Of a stretch of 64,000 nt of DNA, positions 30,558-41,795 are shown piece by piece (the stretch's first letter is position 1; each line of letters begins with the position of its first letter). The notes below the pieces were generated by a model. That model had not been told where the DNA came from and ran no database searches. It saw only the letters and a program-made list of their open reading frames with translations. The stretch spans positions 191,001 to 255,000 of the forward strand of contig BPQB01000026.1 in NCBI GenBank assembly GCA_019973155.2, in the 5' to 3' direction. A program made the translations under genes and the position numbers. Source of the DNA: Phanerochaete sordida. Its lineage: Eukaryota > Basidiomycota > Agaricomycetes > Polyporales > Phanerochaetaceae.

Positions 30558-32588
30558 TCATAGAGGATCCCAGATCAGGTCATTGAGCCTAATGCCGATG
30601 TCCTTTGCGAGGAGCAGTGCAGCTTCGTAACCGATTCCGCTTTTGTACGCTGTGGACATCTCCAGCCTGTCCGCAGGGGATGTACGATGTATGAGATGCA
30701 TGGACGCGAGCTCTGCAACCTGCAGGTAGTTTGAGTGCGCTTCCAAAAGCACGGAAGGGTTCAGTCGTACCTGCGCAAAGACGGCTACTCTCGATATTTC
30801 CATCTCGGTGTACTCGCCGGGTACAGTGTGCTCTGGGGCGGCCGGCCGAATATCGGCGTCGTTCTCCTCGAGCAGCACCCCAAGAATTGCGATCATGCGA
30901 TCCAAAGGGAACGGCATGGGGCCGAGAAGGCGCTGCGGTATCTGCAGAGACGTTGTTAAAACTCAGCGCAAAGCAGGAGATTAGCACTAACCTTGACTGC
31001 AGCCGCTTTTGCGGTCGTTTTTCTGGGGCTGCCGCCTTTGCGACGCCTCTTCGCGCGTTCGTCAGGACCGCGACCGAATATCCGCATGTCCGTCCGCGCA
31101 GGATTTGTGCTGGCCAGATAAGAGGCTATCAGAATGAACTTCGCCATTCGGGGCAGCTGACGTAGCGATGGCTCCGCGCTGTGGTCTTCTGAAGGTCTAG
31201 AAATTAATGAAGGTACTTGCTGAGGCGGCAACATGAGCAGGTTTGCGGGTGGGATATTCGCCGTGGCCCATGTAGCAACACTCGCATGTCGAGGATACAA
31301 AACCTCAAATGCGGCAGTAATAGAAGGGGTGAAGAGACGAGTGAGACGAATGCGCGCCTCCTCCGGCGGTGGCGCGAGCGAGATTTCGACCTCCTTGTCG
31401 ACCGCGGCCTCCTCTAGAACATCAGGTACATCTTCTCCCGCCTCTTCAGCTTCTTGACGCTCGAGTACGCGCCTCTCCAAAACGACGCGCCGATATTCGT
31501 CGATGACTGGTCGGACGAATGCTGGCCATGTTGCCGCGGCCACATAGGCAAGATCGTCCACATCTGTGGTAAAAACTGCACACACGTTGTACACAGTCGT
31601 GACGAAGTGTGTGTACAGTGTACGGAACGCGGGGTGATAGGTGTACGGATCCAAGGCGTTGTCCAGATATTGCTCTGGGTCGTAAGGCTCGTCGGAGGGA
31701 TATGACGAAGCCAGACGGTGGACAATGCCTGCGCCTTGTCAGAATATGAGATGAAGGTAGCTATAGAGGTACTCACTCTGCTGAGAGGACGGTGACATGT
31801 CGATGTAGTACGGATCAGGCGCCGCACTCAGCGAGGGTCGAATATGGTCCCATCGGACCTCGGACACGAAAACCGTGGTGATGTCGACGCGTGACTCCAT
31901 TCAAGGAAAACAGATGAGCTTGTCAGAATGCGTGGATAATGTAAGGAGACGCGACCCGGGACGCAAACACGGAAATTGCAATGTGCGACCTTCAGGTCTG
32001 GACGGAGTCCCAACCTCAACGAGGGAAGTAGTGCTGACTATTACTCACGAGCTCTGCAAGTCGCGCCAATGGAGCCAGGAGATCTGGCATAGTCTCCTTC
32101 AGCTTCTCGGCGTTCTCCAGCACAAGGATGAGACGCGCCTCCGCTGTGGCCTTCCCTCGAGCTGATGCCTGCGGGGGAGGGTGTAATCGCCCGGCAAGCT
32201 GGTCGTTCCATAGTGTACGTAGCCCGTGTGTGAAGCCGTCAAAGTTTTCGTTGAACCGTTGACTTTGCCCGTCGAGCGACCCGCCCCAGTTGGCACATCC
32301 ATCTTCCCAGGTGGGCGACCATCCAGCCAGCGCGTTCAGAGCAGTGTCGAAGAGAAGACGAGGATTAAAGCATGCCAAGCAGTTGACACACGCAAAAGTC
32401 ATGTTCGTATGCGGTTTGTGCGCGAGAGAACGTAGCCCTGAGACGATGGTCGATGTCGCAACTCGCGGCGTACACGGGTCGTGCACATAGATGAACGGCG
32501 GTGGTCGGCTAGACAGTAGGCTCAAGAGCTGCGACACAGTTTCATTGTAGTCGTCGTTTGCAGTCTCCTGAAAGAGATGGTGGGCCAT
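30558..32588 (-). CDS. ORC5: Origin recognition complex subunit 5
   Basis: Part of the six-subunit complex that marks replication origins and loads MCM. Start 'MAHHLFQETANDDYNETV' at 32588, several exons, stop at 30558. The AAA+ part opens with 'PPPFIYVHDPCTPRVATSTI', where a P-loop would sit but lacks the GxxxxGK[ST] pattern. 'RLILVLENAEKLKETMPDLL' is the Walker B-like strand. The middle exon ends in 'LRQLPRMAKFILIASYLAST', typical of Orc5 winged-helix starts, and the C-terminal exon has 'DRMIAILGVLLEENDAD', 'VAELASMHLIHRTSPAD' and 'RLNDLIWDPL'. These C-terminal blocks identify the family. It is transcribed away from the F-box/WD40 gene, with 255 bases between the two ATGs. Confidence 0.9.
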
Positions 32589-32843
32589 TGGTGGTGATGA
32601 ACGGGAGAGAGAGGAGAGACGGGCGAACCAGAGCTGGCCCTCTTCCGTGCCAGACCCTAACCTCAACCTAGGCCCGTTTCTGGGAATCCCGATGAAATTT
32701 CCTTATCCGGAAGACGACCTCAAGGCACGGCCGCGCCTCGAATTGTGTTCTTCCACCGCCGTGCTCGACGTCGTCGTCGAGCACACCGTCTAACACGTTC
32801 TCAGGCAACTTTTGTTTCAGTCTCTCCTTGTCCGATACCCCTA

Positions 32844-35800
32844 ATGACCTCGAGACCACCATCCGAGACACCGTCGCGAATGACGCGCAGAACGTCGTAC
32901 TCGACGACAGCAGGCATGTCGTCTGGTGTAACCAAGTCCAGGGCGTCCTCCATCGTCTCACTGAGCAGCGCTGCCAGCGGCGCCACCACGGTCGTGCCCA
33001 ACAACAAGAGCACCATGTCCGGCTCGACCCTCGTCGCGAAGAGCAAGGTGCCCGCGCCTGCACGCCGCCCGACCCAGCCACCCTCCTCCTTCCCGCTCAA
33101 GTCCATTGAGCTCGACGAGCCCGTCGAGATGTCCACGCCAAGTACACCATCTGCTGTCCGGACCGCCCGTCACCAGAGCCTGCCGCCGGGCGCGATCTCC
33201 CCCATGAAGCGCGCCCCCAGCGTTGCGTCCAACGCGAAGCGGCACGTCCGCACCATGTCTGTCGTGCACCTCACCAGCCCGTCCAAGAAGCCCGATACTC
33301 CGACGCAGCCGTCGACCCCGAGCATCCCGCAGGTCGACTCGCCGTCCGCGGAGTCGCCGGGCCTCTCTTCGTCGTATAACCCCGCCGCCCTCGCGAACAG
33401 CGTCACGCCGAAGCGCACGCCCGCCAGGCCGCCGCCGCGCACGCCTGCGAGTGTCCGTGGGACACCGCGGTCCAAAACGCACTCGCCGTCGCCCGCGCCC
33501 ACAGGCAAGAGGTCGGCTGGCGCCACTCCACGCTCCGTCTCGCGCACGCTCTTCACGGAGAGCACCGCGCTGCTCACGGACAGCATGGCGATGCAAGGCC
33601 GGCAGTACGTCAACGACACGCTCGGCGACTCCCCTGCCCTCCGCCTGACCGTCGATGGCGCGTCCGACATGGAGCGAATGTCGCTGTGGGACGACGATCG
33701 CGACGAGATGTCGGTGGACATGCTGACGGATGTGGACGAGGAGGAAATGGACGAGGATGTACGTATCCTTGTCTGCCTGTGAAACTCCCGGCTCAGCTTG
33801 CTTCTAGATGCAAATTCAATTGGACGGTGTCATGAAGGTTCACGCTCGCAAGCTGCTGCACTACAAGCGTCTCCTCGAGCGCGCGCAAGCATCCACCGCT
33901 GCCCAGCTGCACGCTCTGCAAGCCGAAGTCCGCTTACTGAGAGATCAGGAGAAAGCACCCGACGCCAACCCGCTGCTCAGCATCGTCGAATCCGATCAGC
34001 TCTGTGTGTGTGGCGGGAAGAAGCGGAAGGATTACTGGAGCGGCTACCGCGGGGGCGACGACGTAGACGAATTCGGTGGAGATGTGGATCTTGCGACCGC
34101 GCTGAAGGGTAATGCGGGCACGTTCAACGAGATGGAAGTGAGGAGGGCTGTCAGGACTTTGAGCAGGGACGACAGGATGAGACTGTACGTATTCTCCAGC
34201 GACGCGCGCATCCCTCAGTTTCGCTCACACCTGGGATCCTCAGTATCAGTCTCATTCTCGATGGTTGCATGCCGGGAGACATCCGGCTGCAGATTCTGCT
34301 GCTCGAGAAGTACGCCAAGTCCACTTTCGATATCATCGGGCACCTCGCTCCGGACCTTGTCTTCAAGATCTTCAAGTATCTCACAGTAGAAGAGCTGCTT
34401 GGAGTCGAGCCGGTATCGAAGAAGTGGCAAGAGATGGTGCACCTGCCTGCTCTGTGGCGGTACCACACTCTGCGCATCACGTCTACGGATCCCGTGCGCC
34501 TCAGGCCGCCGTCATCGCCAGAGGGATGGGAGCCGCTGTACCGTTCGCTGCACCACCGTGAATCGAATTTCAAGAATGCAGTGCCGCAGAGCATCCGGTT
34601 CCTCAACGGCCACACAAACTACTGCACAACGCTCTTGCTGCGCGGCAAACGCCTGATCAGCGGGTCCTACGACGAGACCATCCGGTTCTGGGACATTGAG
34701 ACCGGAGAGATGAAGAAGTGTTTGCAGGTCAAGAAGCCTGTCAGTTGTGTCGACTTCTTGGCCGAGGAAGGTTCGTGCCGTTCATTACGATGCCTCAGAT
34801 TGAAATTAAACCATCGTCGCAGAGGTGTTCGTGGTCGGCTTCCACGACGTGGGGTAAGTTTAATGACGCGCATGGATGAACCCAGTGAACTAACACCGAC
34901 CATAGACGCGTGCACCTCTTCTCGTCGCTGACGTTCACGCCCCTGCAGCAGCTCGCGGGCCACCTGAACGGCATCCGCGCGGTCGCGCTCTCGTCCAGGA
35001 ACCTCGTCTCGGCCGGCGCGGACAAGGCGCTCGTCTGCTGGGACTGGCGCTCGGGCAGCAAGATCGTGCGCTTCGGCCAGCAGACGACGGTCAACATCGG
35101 TGTGCAGATCATCGGCGGCGCGAGCGCGGAGGAGGGCGAGCGCGTCGTCAGCGTCACTATCGACGGCATCGTGCGCGTGTTCTCGATCAGTACGTGTTCG
35201 AAGTGAGCTTGAGGCGACTGTAGCTGATGGATGAGCTGCAGGGCGTCGTGAGATGGTTTCGCAGTTCAAGCTGGCTGAGCTTGGTGGCAGCGACCCTGTC
35301 CTCAGCGCGAAGCTGTTCAACGTCGGCAAGGCGCCGGACAACATGCTGCAGTGGTTCGCGGCGAAGGGCACTCAGATGACCGTACGTATTCACACCGTGT
35401 TCACCGGCGACCTGTCTCACCTATGCCCGTTTAGTGTGCTACGAAGTCGATTATCCTGCACTTGCAATGGACTGAGGAGGAGCAGCGTCCTGGAACAGCC
35501 ACGAGTCTGCTGAGCCCTCAGCAGATGAACCGTCCGATTACTCCTCAAACGCCCGGTTTAAGCCCAGCCGCAGCACCGAGGACAGTCTCGTCCCTGTCCC
35601 GCCGCTCCAGCTCATACGTGACGCCCGGCCGGCGCAGCTCGCTCGCCAACTCGTACAGCTCGGCGGGCCAATCGTCCGCGCCGCCCAAAGGCCGCCTCTC
35701 GCTGAACATCTCGCAGCCGACGACGCCGATGACACCCGTGAGCCCGTCACCGGGGCCGGGGACGCCCGGGTTGTTCTTCGGGCGCGCGGCGGTGCTGACC

Positions 35801-36408
35801 GCGCCGCCGCGGCTCGTTGGCGTCGTCGAGACGCCCGACGTCGCGGTCGGCGCGGTCGACGCGCAGAAGCGCCGCGTGATGACCGCGACGCGCTTCAGCA
35901 CGCGCAGCGGCGCCGCGCGCGCGATCTACATGTCGACGCACCGTGACCGCGGGGACCCGCGCCGCGCAGCCGCTGCCGCGGACGACGACGACGCGGCGTC
36001 CGTGAGCGGCGCGAGCGACAGCGGGCGCAGCGATGCGCCGAGCGAGGTCGACTATGACACGAACATCCGCGCGCTCGGCGGCGCGTGGGCTGCGCTCGCG
36101 GAGACGGACGCGCCCGCCGCGGCCGGCGTGAAGGGCCTGCGCGGGAAGCTCCCCGCGAAGTTCCAGGGCCTCGCGACGCCCGAGAAGAACCCGATGTCGA
36201 TGCAGCTCAGCCACGAGGAGGTCGTCGTGGGGTGTGCGGATGGCACCATCTAGTACGTGTTACTGCTGTCTTGCGCTTCGGACTGCATGCTGACTGCCGT
36301 CGTAGCGTGATGAACTTTGTCGGGTACGACTACCGCCGCGAGCGCGAGGACGGCGCGGGGATCGACGCTCCGGACGACGTGCTCGCCGCCAACGAAGGCG
36401 ACTATTAA
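32844..36408 (+). CDS. F-box / WD40 repeat protein with long disordered ends
   Basis: Probable substrate adaptor of an SCF ubiquitin ligase. Exon 1 (32844-33758, 305 codons) is Ser/Pro-rich with many S/T-P sites; exon 2 (33808-34184) is coiled-coil-like ('[20 protein letters not shown]'). Exon 3 holds the F-box: '[20 protein letters not shown]' then '[15 protein letters not shown]'. WD repeats follow: '[20 protein letters not shown]', '[17 protein letters not shown]', '[20 protein letters not shown]' and '[15 protein letters not shown]'. After '[13 protein letters not shown]' a disordered 250-residue tail leads to the last exon, which reads '[11 protein letters not shown]'. Only four to five WD units are visible, fewer than the usual seven, so the propeller may be completed by degenerate blades near the end. 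Substrate unknown. Confidence 0.85.
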
Positions 36409-36983
36409 TTATTTCCCTTGGTTTCTTTCTGGATCTCGGATCGTTAATATTTTGCATGGATTATGGAGAACCAACCTCTCGACCACCGACAAAACACTCA
36501 TTTAGCTCGCTTTGAATCGCTCTGCAGATAATTTTCGGAATTCTCTTCCCCGTACCACGCTAGGATCTACACGTCGCTTGACTCGGCTTACATAAATATG
36601 GCTCATTCGTCTCGTGCATATGCAATATAATCACTCTCTTATATACCGTACTGGCAAAGCTTGCACCGAACCTGTCACGTTCGAGCCGGGTTTACCTGAG
36701 CTTTTCCCCCGTGTGATTTAACGCCCTGCCACGCACTCTCCTCTATTTCCTGCCTTTCGCAGAGTTTGCTACCGCCTCTAGCCTGTAAATTCCTGCCTAT
36801 GTTTGTCTAGCTGCCGCGTACAGCAGCGCCCTCGTGGCGTGGGAAAGCTGGCTGCCGTGCCGGCACTCGACGTAACCCGCCGGCGCGACTCTCGGACATC
36901 GTCAACACCAGCCAGCGGCGAACCATAAAGTGAGCCCTCGACGTCGCTCCTCGACCACACCAACTTACAGACCCCTGCACGAG
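36409..36983. other. Intergenic, promoter of the AIM32-like gene
   Basis: AT-richer than the flanking genes. No exon seen. Confidence 0.6.
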
Positions 36984-37977
36984 ATGCTCAGACTCCCCTC
37001 ATCCCGCCCGCGCGCCGCCGCGACCCTCCGAACATGCGCAACACCGCCGCGCAGCCGCTGCCTCGCCACAGACGCCGCCGCGTCCATCGCAGGCACCGTC
37101 GCCTACCACCGCGCGTACATCCTGCTGCACACGCACGTCGCGCCGCCCGCGTTCCCCGCCCGCGTGTCTTCGCGGCTCCAGCGCCAGCTCCAGCTGCGCA
37201 CCGCGCGCTGGGGCGGCCTCGTCAACTTTGCGTGGCTGCCCGGCACCGCGGGTGAGGGCACGGGCGCTGAGGCGGACGCGCCAGAGTGGGAGCGCGGCGA
37301 GGAGGAGGCGTACCCCGCGACGGTGTATGCGCAGGACCGCGCGCCGCTCGACGTCCCGCGGCTCTCGATGGCGAATCTCGACGACGTCGCCGCGGCGCTC
37401 CGCGCGCACGTCGAGGACGCGCCGCCCGCGGGGCTCGAGCTCTCGACGCAGTACCCGTTCGCGCTGTACGTCTGCACGCACGGCGAACGCGATTGTCGCT
37501 GTGGGACGACAGGCCAGGCAGTGTTCGACGCGCTGCAGGCGGAGGTCGCGCGCCGGGGGCCGGAGTGCGATATCAAAGTCGGGGGTATAGGCCATGTTGG
37601 CGGACACAAGTAAGTGGGAAGGGAGTGGCAAAGGCTTGTATAGCAGTGCTTATGCGAACTTAGGTACGCTGCCAACGTCCTCGTCTACCCCTGGGGAGAC
37701 TGGTAAGTTCTGCTTTCCCACTTGAGGTCAGAATAACAAACACCCGAGGTGTAGGCTGGGCAACGTCAAACCGGAGGACGTACCGCAGCTCGTCGAGACA
37801 ATCATACGCACACGCACCAAGCTTTCATTTAACTCGGAAACATCACCACCGCCGTTTGAAGCGAGCATCTGGAGAGGGCGCATGGGGTTGGACAAGGAGG
37901 AGCAGCTGGCTCTCATCGGAAAGGGTGTCACGCCACCGGTAGATGGGCCACTCACGCCGCATGCATCACGTTCTTGA
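36984..37977 (+). CDS. AIM32: AIM32/Apd1-like thioredoxin-fold [2Fe-2S] protein
   Basis: Exons 36984-37609, 37664-37702 and 37755-37977 join in phase for 295 residues. The N-terminus is rich in Arg/Ala without acids ('LPSSRPRAAATLRTCATPPR'), consistent with mitochondrial import. The sucrase/ferredoxin-like domain shows the cluster ligands known from yeast Apd1: a C-x-C in 'CTHGERDCRCG' and an H-x3-H in 'GHVGGHKYAANVLVYPWGDW'. In yeast, Apd1 and Aim32 protect against redox stress, and Aim32 acts in mitochondrial thiol control. The C-terminus ends with 'SIWRGRMGLDKEEQLALI'. The middle exon is only 39 bases. I prefer AIM32 over APD1 because of the targeting-like N-terminus. Confidence 0.85.
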
Positions 37978-38301
37978 CAGTACTTGTTGTAGAAGTTATA
38001 GAGGGCTGCATTTCTCGCATGCATATAGGAAGGTCATTCGCAAGCGCAACGGTATTAATGTTGAGCTCGAGGTGTATGAAGATCGAACGCACATCGCTCT
38101 CTTGGGCCACAGCATTGACATCGCCAGCGTGCAATATGATACATTATGCATCAGGGCCCAAACGAAGTTAGCACAGCGCACACCTTTGACGAAATTGATG
38201 GGCCACAGAACCTCCATCTGCATGCACTGAAAGAGTGGCGCATATACTCGTGAGATTAACAGTGCCTTAATATTGATGGCCACCAAGGCCCTCGGTCAAT
38301 G
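37978..38301. other. Intergenic
   Basis: 3' flank of the AIM32-like gene and promoter of the next gene; nothing coding seen. Confidence 0.6.
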
Positions 38302-38308
38302 TATAAAT
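38302..38308 (+). promoter_or_regulatory. TATA box of the acidic disordered-protein gene
   Basis: TATAAAT, 42 bases upstream of the next ATG (38350). Confidence 0.6.
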
Positions 38309-38349
38309 CGCATGCCACACCCTTCTAGCTCGGCCTCTTCCCCTCCAGC

Positions 38350-39183
38350 ATGTGCGAGTTCTGCCCACCGCAGCCGGCCTCGGCGCCCCGCCAGCCGCCG
38401 CCTCTGGTCCTCGAAGAGACAGCGACAGTGACCCAGCTCAACGACGGCGTCGCGATGGCTCGGGAGGCCGGACCTCCCACGCACGGCAACGCAATGGCCT
38501 CGCCACGCAAGGCCCTGTACTCCATGCGCAGACCCGACGACAAGAAGCGCCGCCGGAGCCCCAGTAGCCAGGAGCCCGCCAGCATCCCCGCGAGCCCGCC
38601 CGAGGAAGAAGAAGGCTCCGTGCACGAATCCCGCACGCCCCCTAGACGACTCGTGCTCCGCTGGCAGAACCGCGTCGTCGCGCGCATCCCGCTCGACTCG
38701 TCTCCCCAACGCCTGGTCGCCGCGCACGACGCGATCGACGTCACGCCCGATCGTGCAGAGGAGCACGACGACGGCTCGTCCGCGACCGCCGTCGACGCGT
38801 CCCCGCCACACAAGAGGCGCAAGGTGTCCGACGTCGCGCGCGAGATCGTTGGTCTGCCCGCGGAGCACGAGTCTGAGTCCGAGGACGACGACCCAAGTTC
38901 GGATTATGTGGCCACGGACTCGGAGCGGGACGAGGCGAGCACCGACGTGGGCGACACCGACGACTTGGACATGGACATGGACGCCCCGAAGGCCCCTCTG
39001 CGCTCCCCAGTAAGGCGCAAGGTCGCCCCAGCGCAGTCTCCCCGCGACCGCCCCGCGCGAAGCCCCCCGCGCACCCCGGGCGTCGTGCGCTACGCGGTGA
39101 GCGCGTTCCCGCGCGTCGTCCCGCGCTCTGACTTGCTGCAGCGGCACCGCTGGGGCCAGCGCGTGGGCGTGGTGTTTGCGTGA
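38350..39183 (+). CDS. Hypothetical disordered, acidic protein
   Basis: Single exon, 277 residues, start 'MCEFCPPQPASAPRQ'. Low complexity throughout: Pro/Ser/Arg patches with two nuclear-signal-like clusters ('PDDKKRRRSPSS' and 'PPHKRRKVSDVAR'), then an acidic stretch 'ESESEDDDPSSDYVATDSE' and 'DDLDMDMD', and a C-terminal block 'VVRYAVSAFPRVVPRSD'. One ordered-looking strand lies at 'RRLVLRWQNRVVARIPLD'. Features fit a nuclear protein. I do not recognise a family. A TATA box at the expected distance supports it being expressed. Confidence 0.65.
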   Translation: MCEFCPPQPASAPRQPPPLVLEETATVTQLNDGVAMAREAGPPTHGNAMASPRKALYSMRRPDDKKRRRSPSSQEPASIPASPPEEEEGSVHESRTPPRRLVLRWQNRVVARIPLDSSPQRLVAAHDAIDVTPDRAEEHDDGSSATAVDASPPHKRRKVSDVAREIVGLPAEHESESEDDDPSSDYVATDSERDEASTDVGDTDDLDMDMDAPKAPLRSPVRRKVAPAQSPRDRPARSPPRTPGVVRYAVSAFPRVVPRSDLLQRHRWGQRVGVVFA

Positions 39184-40115
39184 ACGTCTGGGATTTGTAT
39201 ATGTGCATTGTGGGGGCAGCAGGCCTGCTCGTTATGCCTGGGAGTATGCGGTTATATGACATTATGAGACCGAGTATTGGGCTGGCGTGAGTGTGATTGT
39301 GGTGGAGGGCGGATTTGGTGGGGGTGGACGCGGTGCTGGTCTACCACACCAGACGAGTCGCGTTGGTCTTGGATTCCGGCCTCATATATGACCACGGCGT
39401 TCGCAAGGCCCTGCTGATGGCGCTGGTCTGCAAAGCTTTGTGGGCATGCATCTGAAATGCTGTTGTTGAGGGGAGCACAGCTGAACTAGCTGCGCTATGT
39501 GCAGCGTTGCGGGACCAAGAAGCAGTGCACTGCAGCGTGCAAGTAGCAGAAACACTTGTACCGCTGCTTGAACAACGTGAATTGCATCAACCTCGGAAGC
39601 ACTGTGACCAGATTCAAGCCACGCACCGTGGAAGAGCGGTTCTGCTTGGGATGCGGCGAGAGTCCAAACTCACGTAAGCCCGGGCTAGGTTACACAGACC
39701 GGCTCGAGCTCGGGCTGGGACCCTGCTTCATCTGCGCTCGTGTCGACGAGCAGGGCTATCGATAGCTCGCGGAACAAGGGAAAGTGTTGGAAGTGTCCGA
39801 TCCGGATGTGACAGCCTTCTCAGAGATAGTAGTTCTGCAAGCTCAAAGCTTAGGATTGTTTCTGATAGCGCGTTCAGAGAGCTACAAGATTGTTGCAGCA
39901 GTAGACTCGGGTAACGGTGAGCTATGGTGATTCTGGGTCAGTGGAGGTGGATGTTTCACCACAAGTCGTCTTCCTGACCTGCGCCCGCGTTTGGCGCTTT
40001 CTTCGCTTCGACCGCAACTCCCTTGTCCTGCGTTTCATCCATCTATCTTCTGCAACAGATCATGCCGACATGGAAGGCTTAGAGGCCTCTTGGTCATGAG
40101 CGCAAGCGTCGAGGG
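39184..40115. other. Intergenic, no supported gene
   Basis: About 0.9 kb of mixed composition with a 69-codon plus-strand frame only. No domain, no splice chain. Confidence 0.5.
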
Positions 40116-40124
40116 TATATAAAG
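40116..40124 (+). promoter_or_regulatory. TATA box of the Gal80-like gene
   Basis: TATATAAAG, 76 bases upstream of the ATG at 40200. Confidence 0.65.
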
Positions 40125-40199
40125 AGCCTTTGAGTCGGGGTGACGCCGACCGAGCCAGACCTCACAGCCCTCTCCATCGACCACCTCTCAGCAACCTCC

Positions 40200-41435
40200 A
40201 TGGCATTCACTCACCCCATCCGCATCGGTGTCATCGGCCTATCCGTCTCCGGCGGCTGGGCGAGCGTGCTGCTCGCGCCGATCCTCCCGCCCGCGCCACT
40301 CGCCGCCAAGTACAAGCTCACCGCGCTCTGCACGCGCTCGCCCGCGTCCGCGCAGGCGACCGCGGAGAAGTACAGCGCGGAGCTCGGGCACGCCGTCCGG
40401 GGCTACCACGGCGCGGACGGCGCGGCGCAGCTCGCGAATGACCCCGACGTCGACCTCGTCGTCGTCGCCGTGAAGGTCGGCGAGCACCGCGCCGCCGCGC
40501 TCCCCGCGCTCGCGGCCGGCAAGCCCGTCTTCGTCGAGTGGCCGCTCGGCAACGGCCTGCAGGAGACGCAGGAGCTCGCGGCGCTCGCACGCGCGAAGGG
40601 CGTGAAGAACATCGTGGGCAACCAGGTCCGCTTCAGTCCGGCGCTGCTCAAGGTGCGTGGTGCTCTCTGTCGCTTTGGGAGGTGTTGCTGAGCACGCGCA
40701 GATCACGGAGGTCGTCAAGTCGGGCCAGCTCGGAAAGATCGTCGGCTCTTCTGTCGTCGGCTGCTGCCCCACGGAGCTGGGCTACTGGGGCCCGCTGCTC
40801 GGCGAACGCTCGTCGTACCTCGCCGACGCGGACTGCGGTGCGTCGTGTCCCCTCACACCTTTCGTGCGCGTACTCACATCTCCTCTTCAGGAGCCAGCTT
40901 CCTTGACATTGCGCTCGGCCACTTCCTCGCGGGCTTCATTCCGCTGCTCGGCGACTTCACGTCCGTGAGCGCGACGCTCGCGACGCTGTACCCCGAAGCC
41001 GCGCTCGTCGACGGCGCCGGCAAGCCCACAGGCGCGACCGTCGCGCGGACGGCCGAGGACCAGATCGCGTTCACAGGCACGCTCGCATCGGGCGCCGTCG
41101 TCTCCTTCCACTTCCGCGGCGGGCTCGCGGCCGCGAAGCCGGGGCGTGTGCCGTTCGAGTGGCTCATCGACGGCGAGGACGGCACGGTCAGGGTCGAGGG
41201 CCCGTCGTCCTTCTACCACATCCAGCACCCGACGAGCGTCACCGTGTGCGGCGAGCCCTGGGCGCCGCCCGTGAAGCCCGTCGACTTCACGGGCAACCTC
41301 GCGGCGGCGTGGGCCGCGATCGCGGACGGCGAGGAGGGCGCGTACGCGACGTTTGACGACGCCGTGCGCGTGCACAGGGTCATCGATGCGGTGCGGAGGA
41401 GTGCGCGCGAGGGCAGGAGAGTCGTCATCGAGTAG
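40200..41435 (+). CDS. Gal80-like GFO/IDH/MocA Rossmann protein
   Basis: Exons 40200-40652, 40702-40837 and 40891-41435 give 377 residues. The start 'MAFTHPIRIGVIGLSVSGGW' contains the dinucleotide-binding turn, and 'DPDVDLVVVAVKVGEH' continues the Rossmann fold. Where active family members have the E-K-P catalytic lysine this protein reads E-W-P ('GKPVFVEWPLG'), the same kind of change I recall in the yeast regulator Gal80. The second domain begins near 'SFLDIALGHFLAGFIPLLGD', followed by 'FHFRGGLAAAKPGRVPFEWL' and a C-terminal helix. I infer an NAD(P)-binding sensor or regulator rather than a dehydrogenase, but a weak oxidoreductase remains possible. Neighbours give no sugar-pathway context. 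Confidence 0.8.
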
Positions 41436-41614
41436 GAGCGCGGGGACGCGCTCAAGCCGGTGTACTATTTACCTTGTATCGATGCGTAAGACTTTTGCTT
41501 GTGAACTTGAAGGGATTCAGGACTCGCTAAAACTCGCGTTGAGCCACCGGTTTAGCACTTCGCGTGCGCACGCCGCCGCCCCGCGCGCCCATACATCGCT
41601 CGTCAAAGCGTTGT

Positions 41615-41795
41615 GGCCACTGGCCAGTGGGCCACCGCCGGACGCGCGCACGTGACATGGATTTACGGTCTTGTTACGCGGCGTATATTCACGGTGCTGG
41701 CCCGTTTTGGTTCGGCTGCACGGTTCGGGTGACGCGTCGAAGTCACCGGAACCGGTCCGGCTTGCCCAAAGCGACGAGCCGAACCGCCGTAGTAG
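41615..41795 (+). repeat. Dispersed repeat, copy A
   Basis: Related to 44435-44615 in opposite orientation. The best-matching core runs from 41659 (GGATTTACGGTCTTG) through CACGGTGCTGGCCCGTTT to GGTTCGGCTGC at 41710-41720. A second, inverted GAGCCGAACC at about 41777-41786 makes an internal stem. Boundaries are approximate. Confidence 0.75.
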
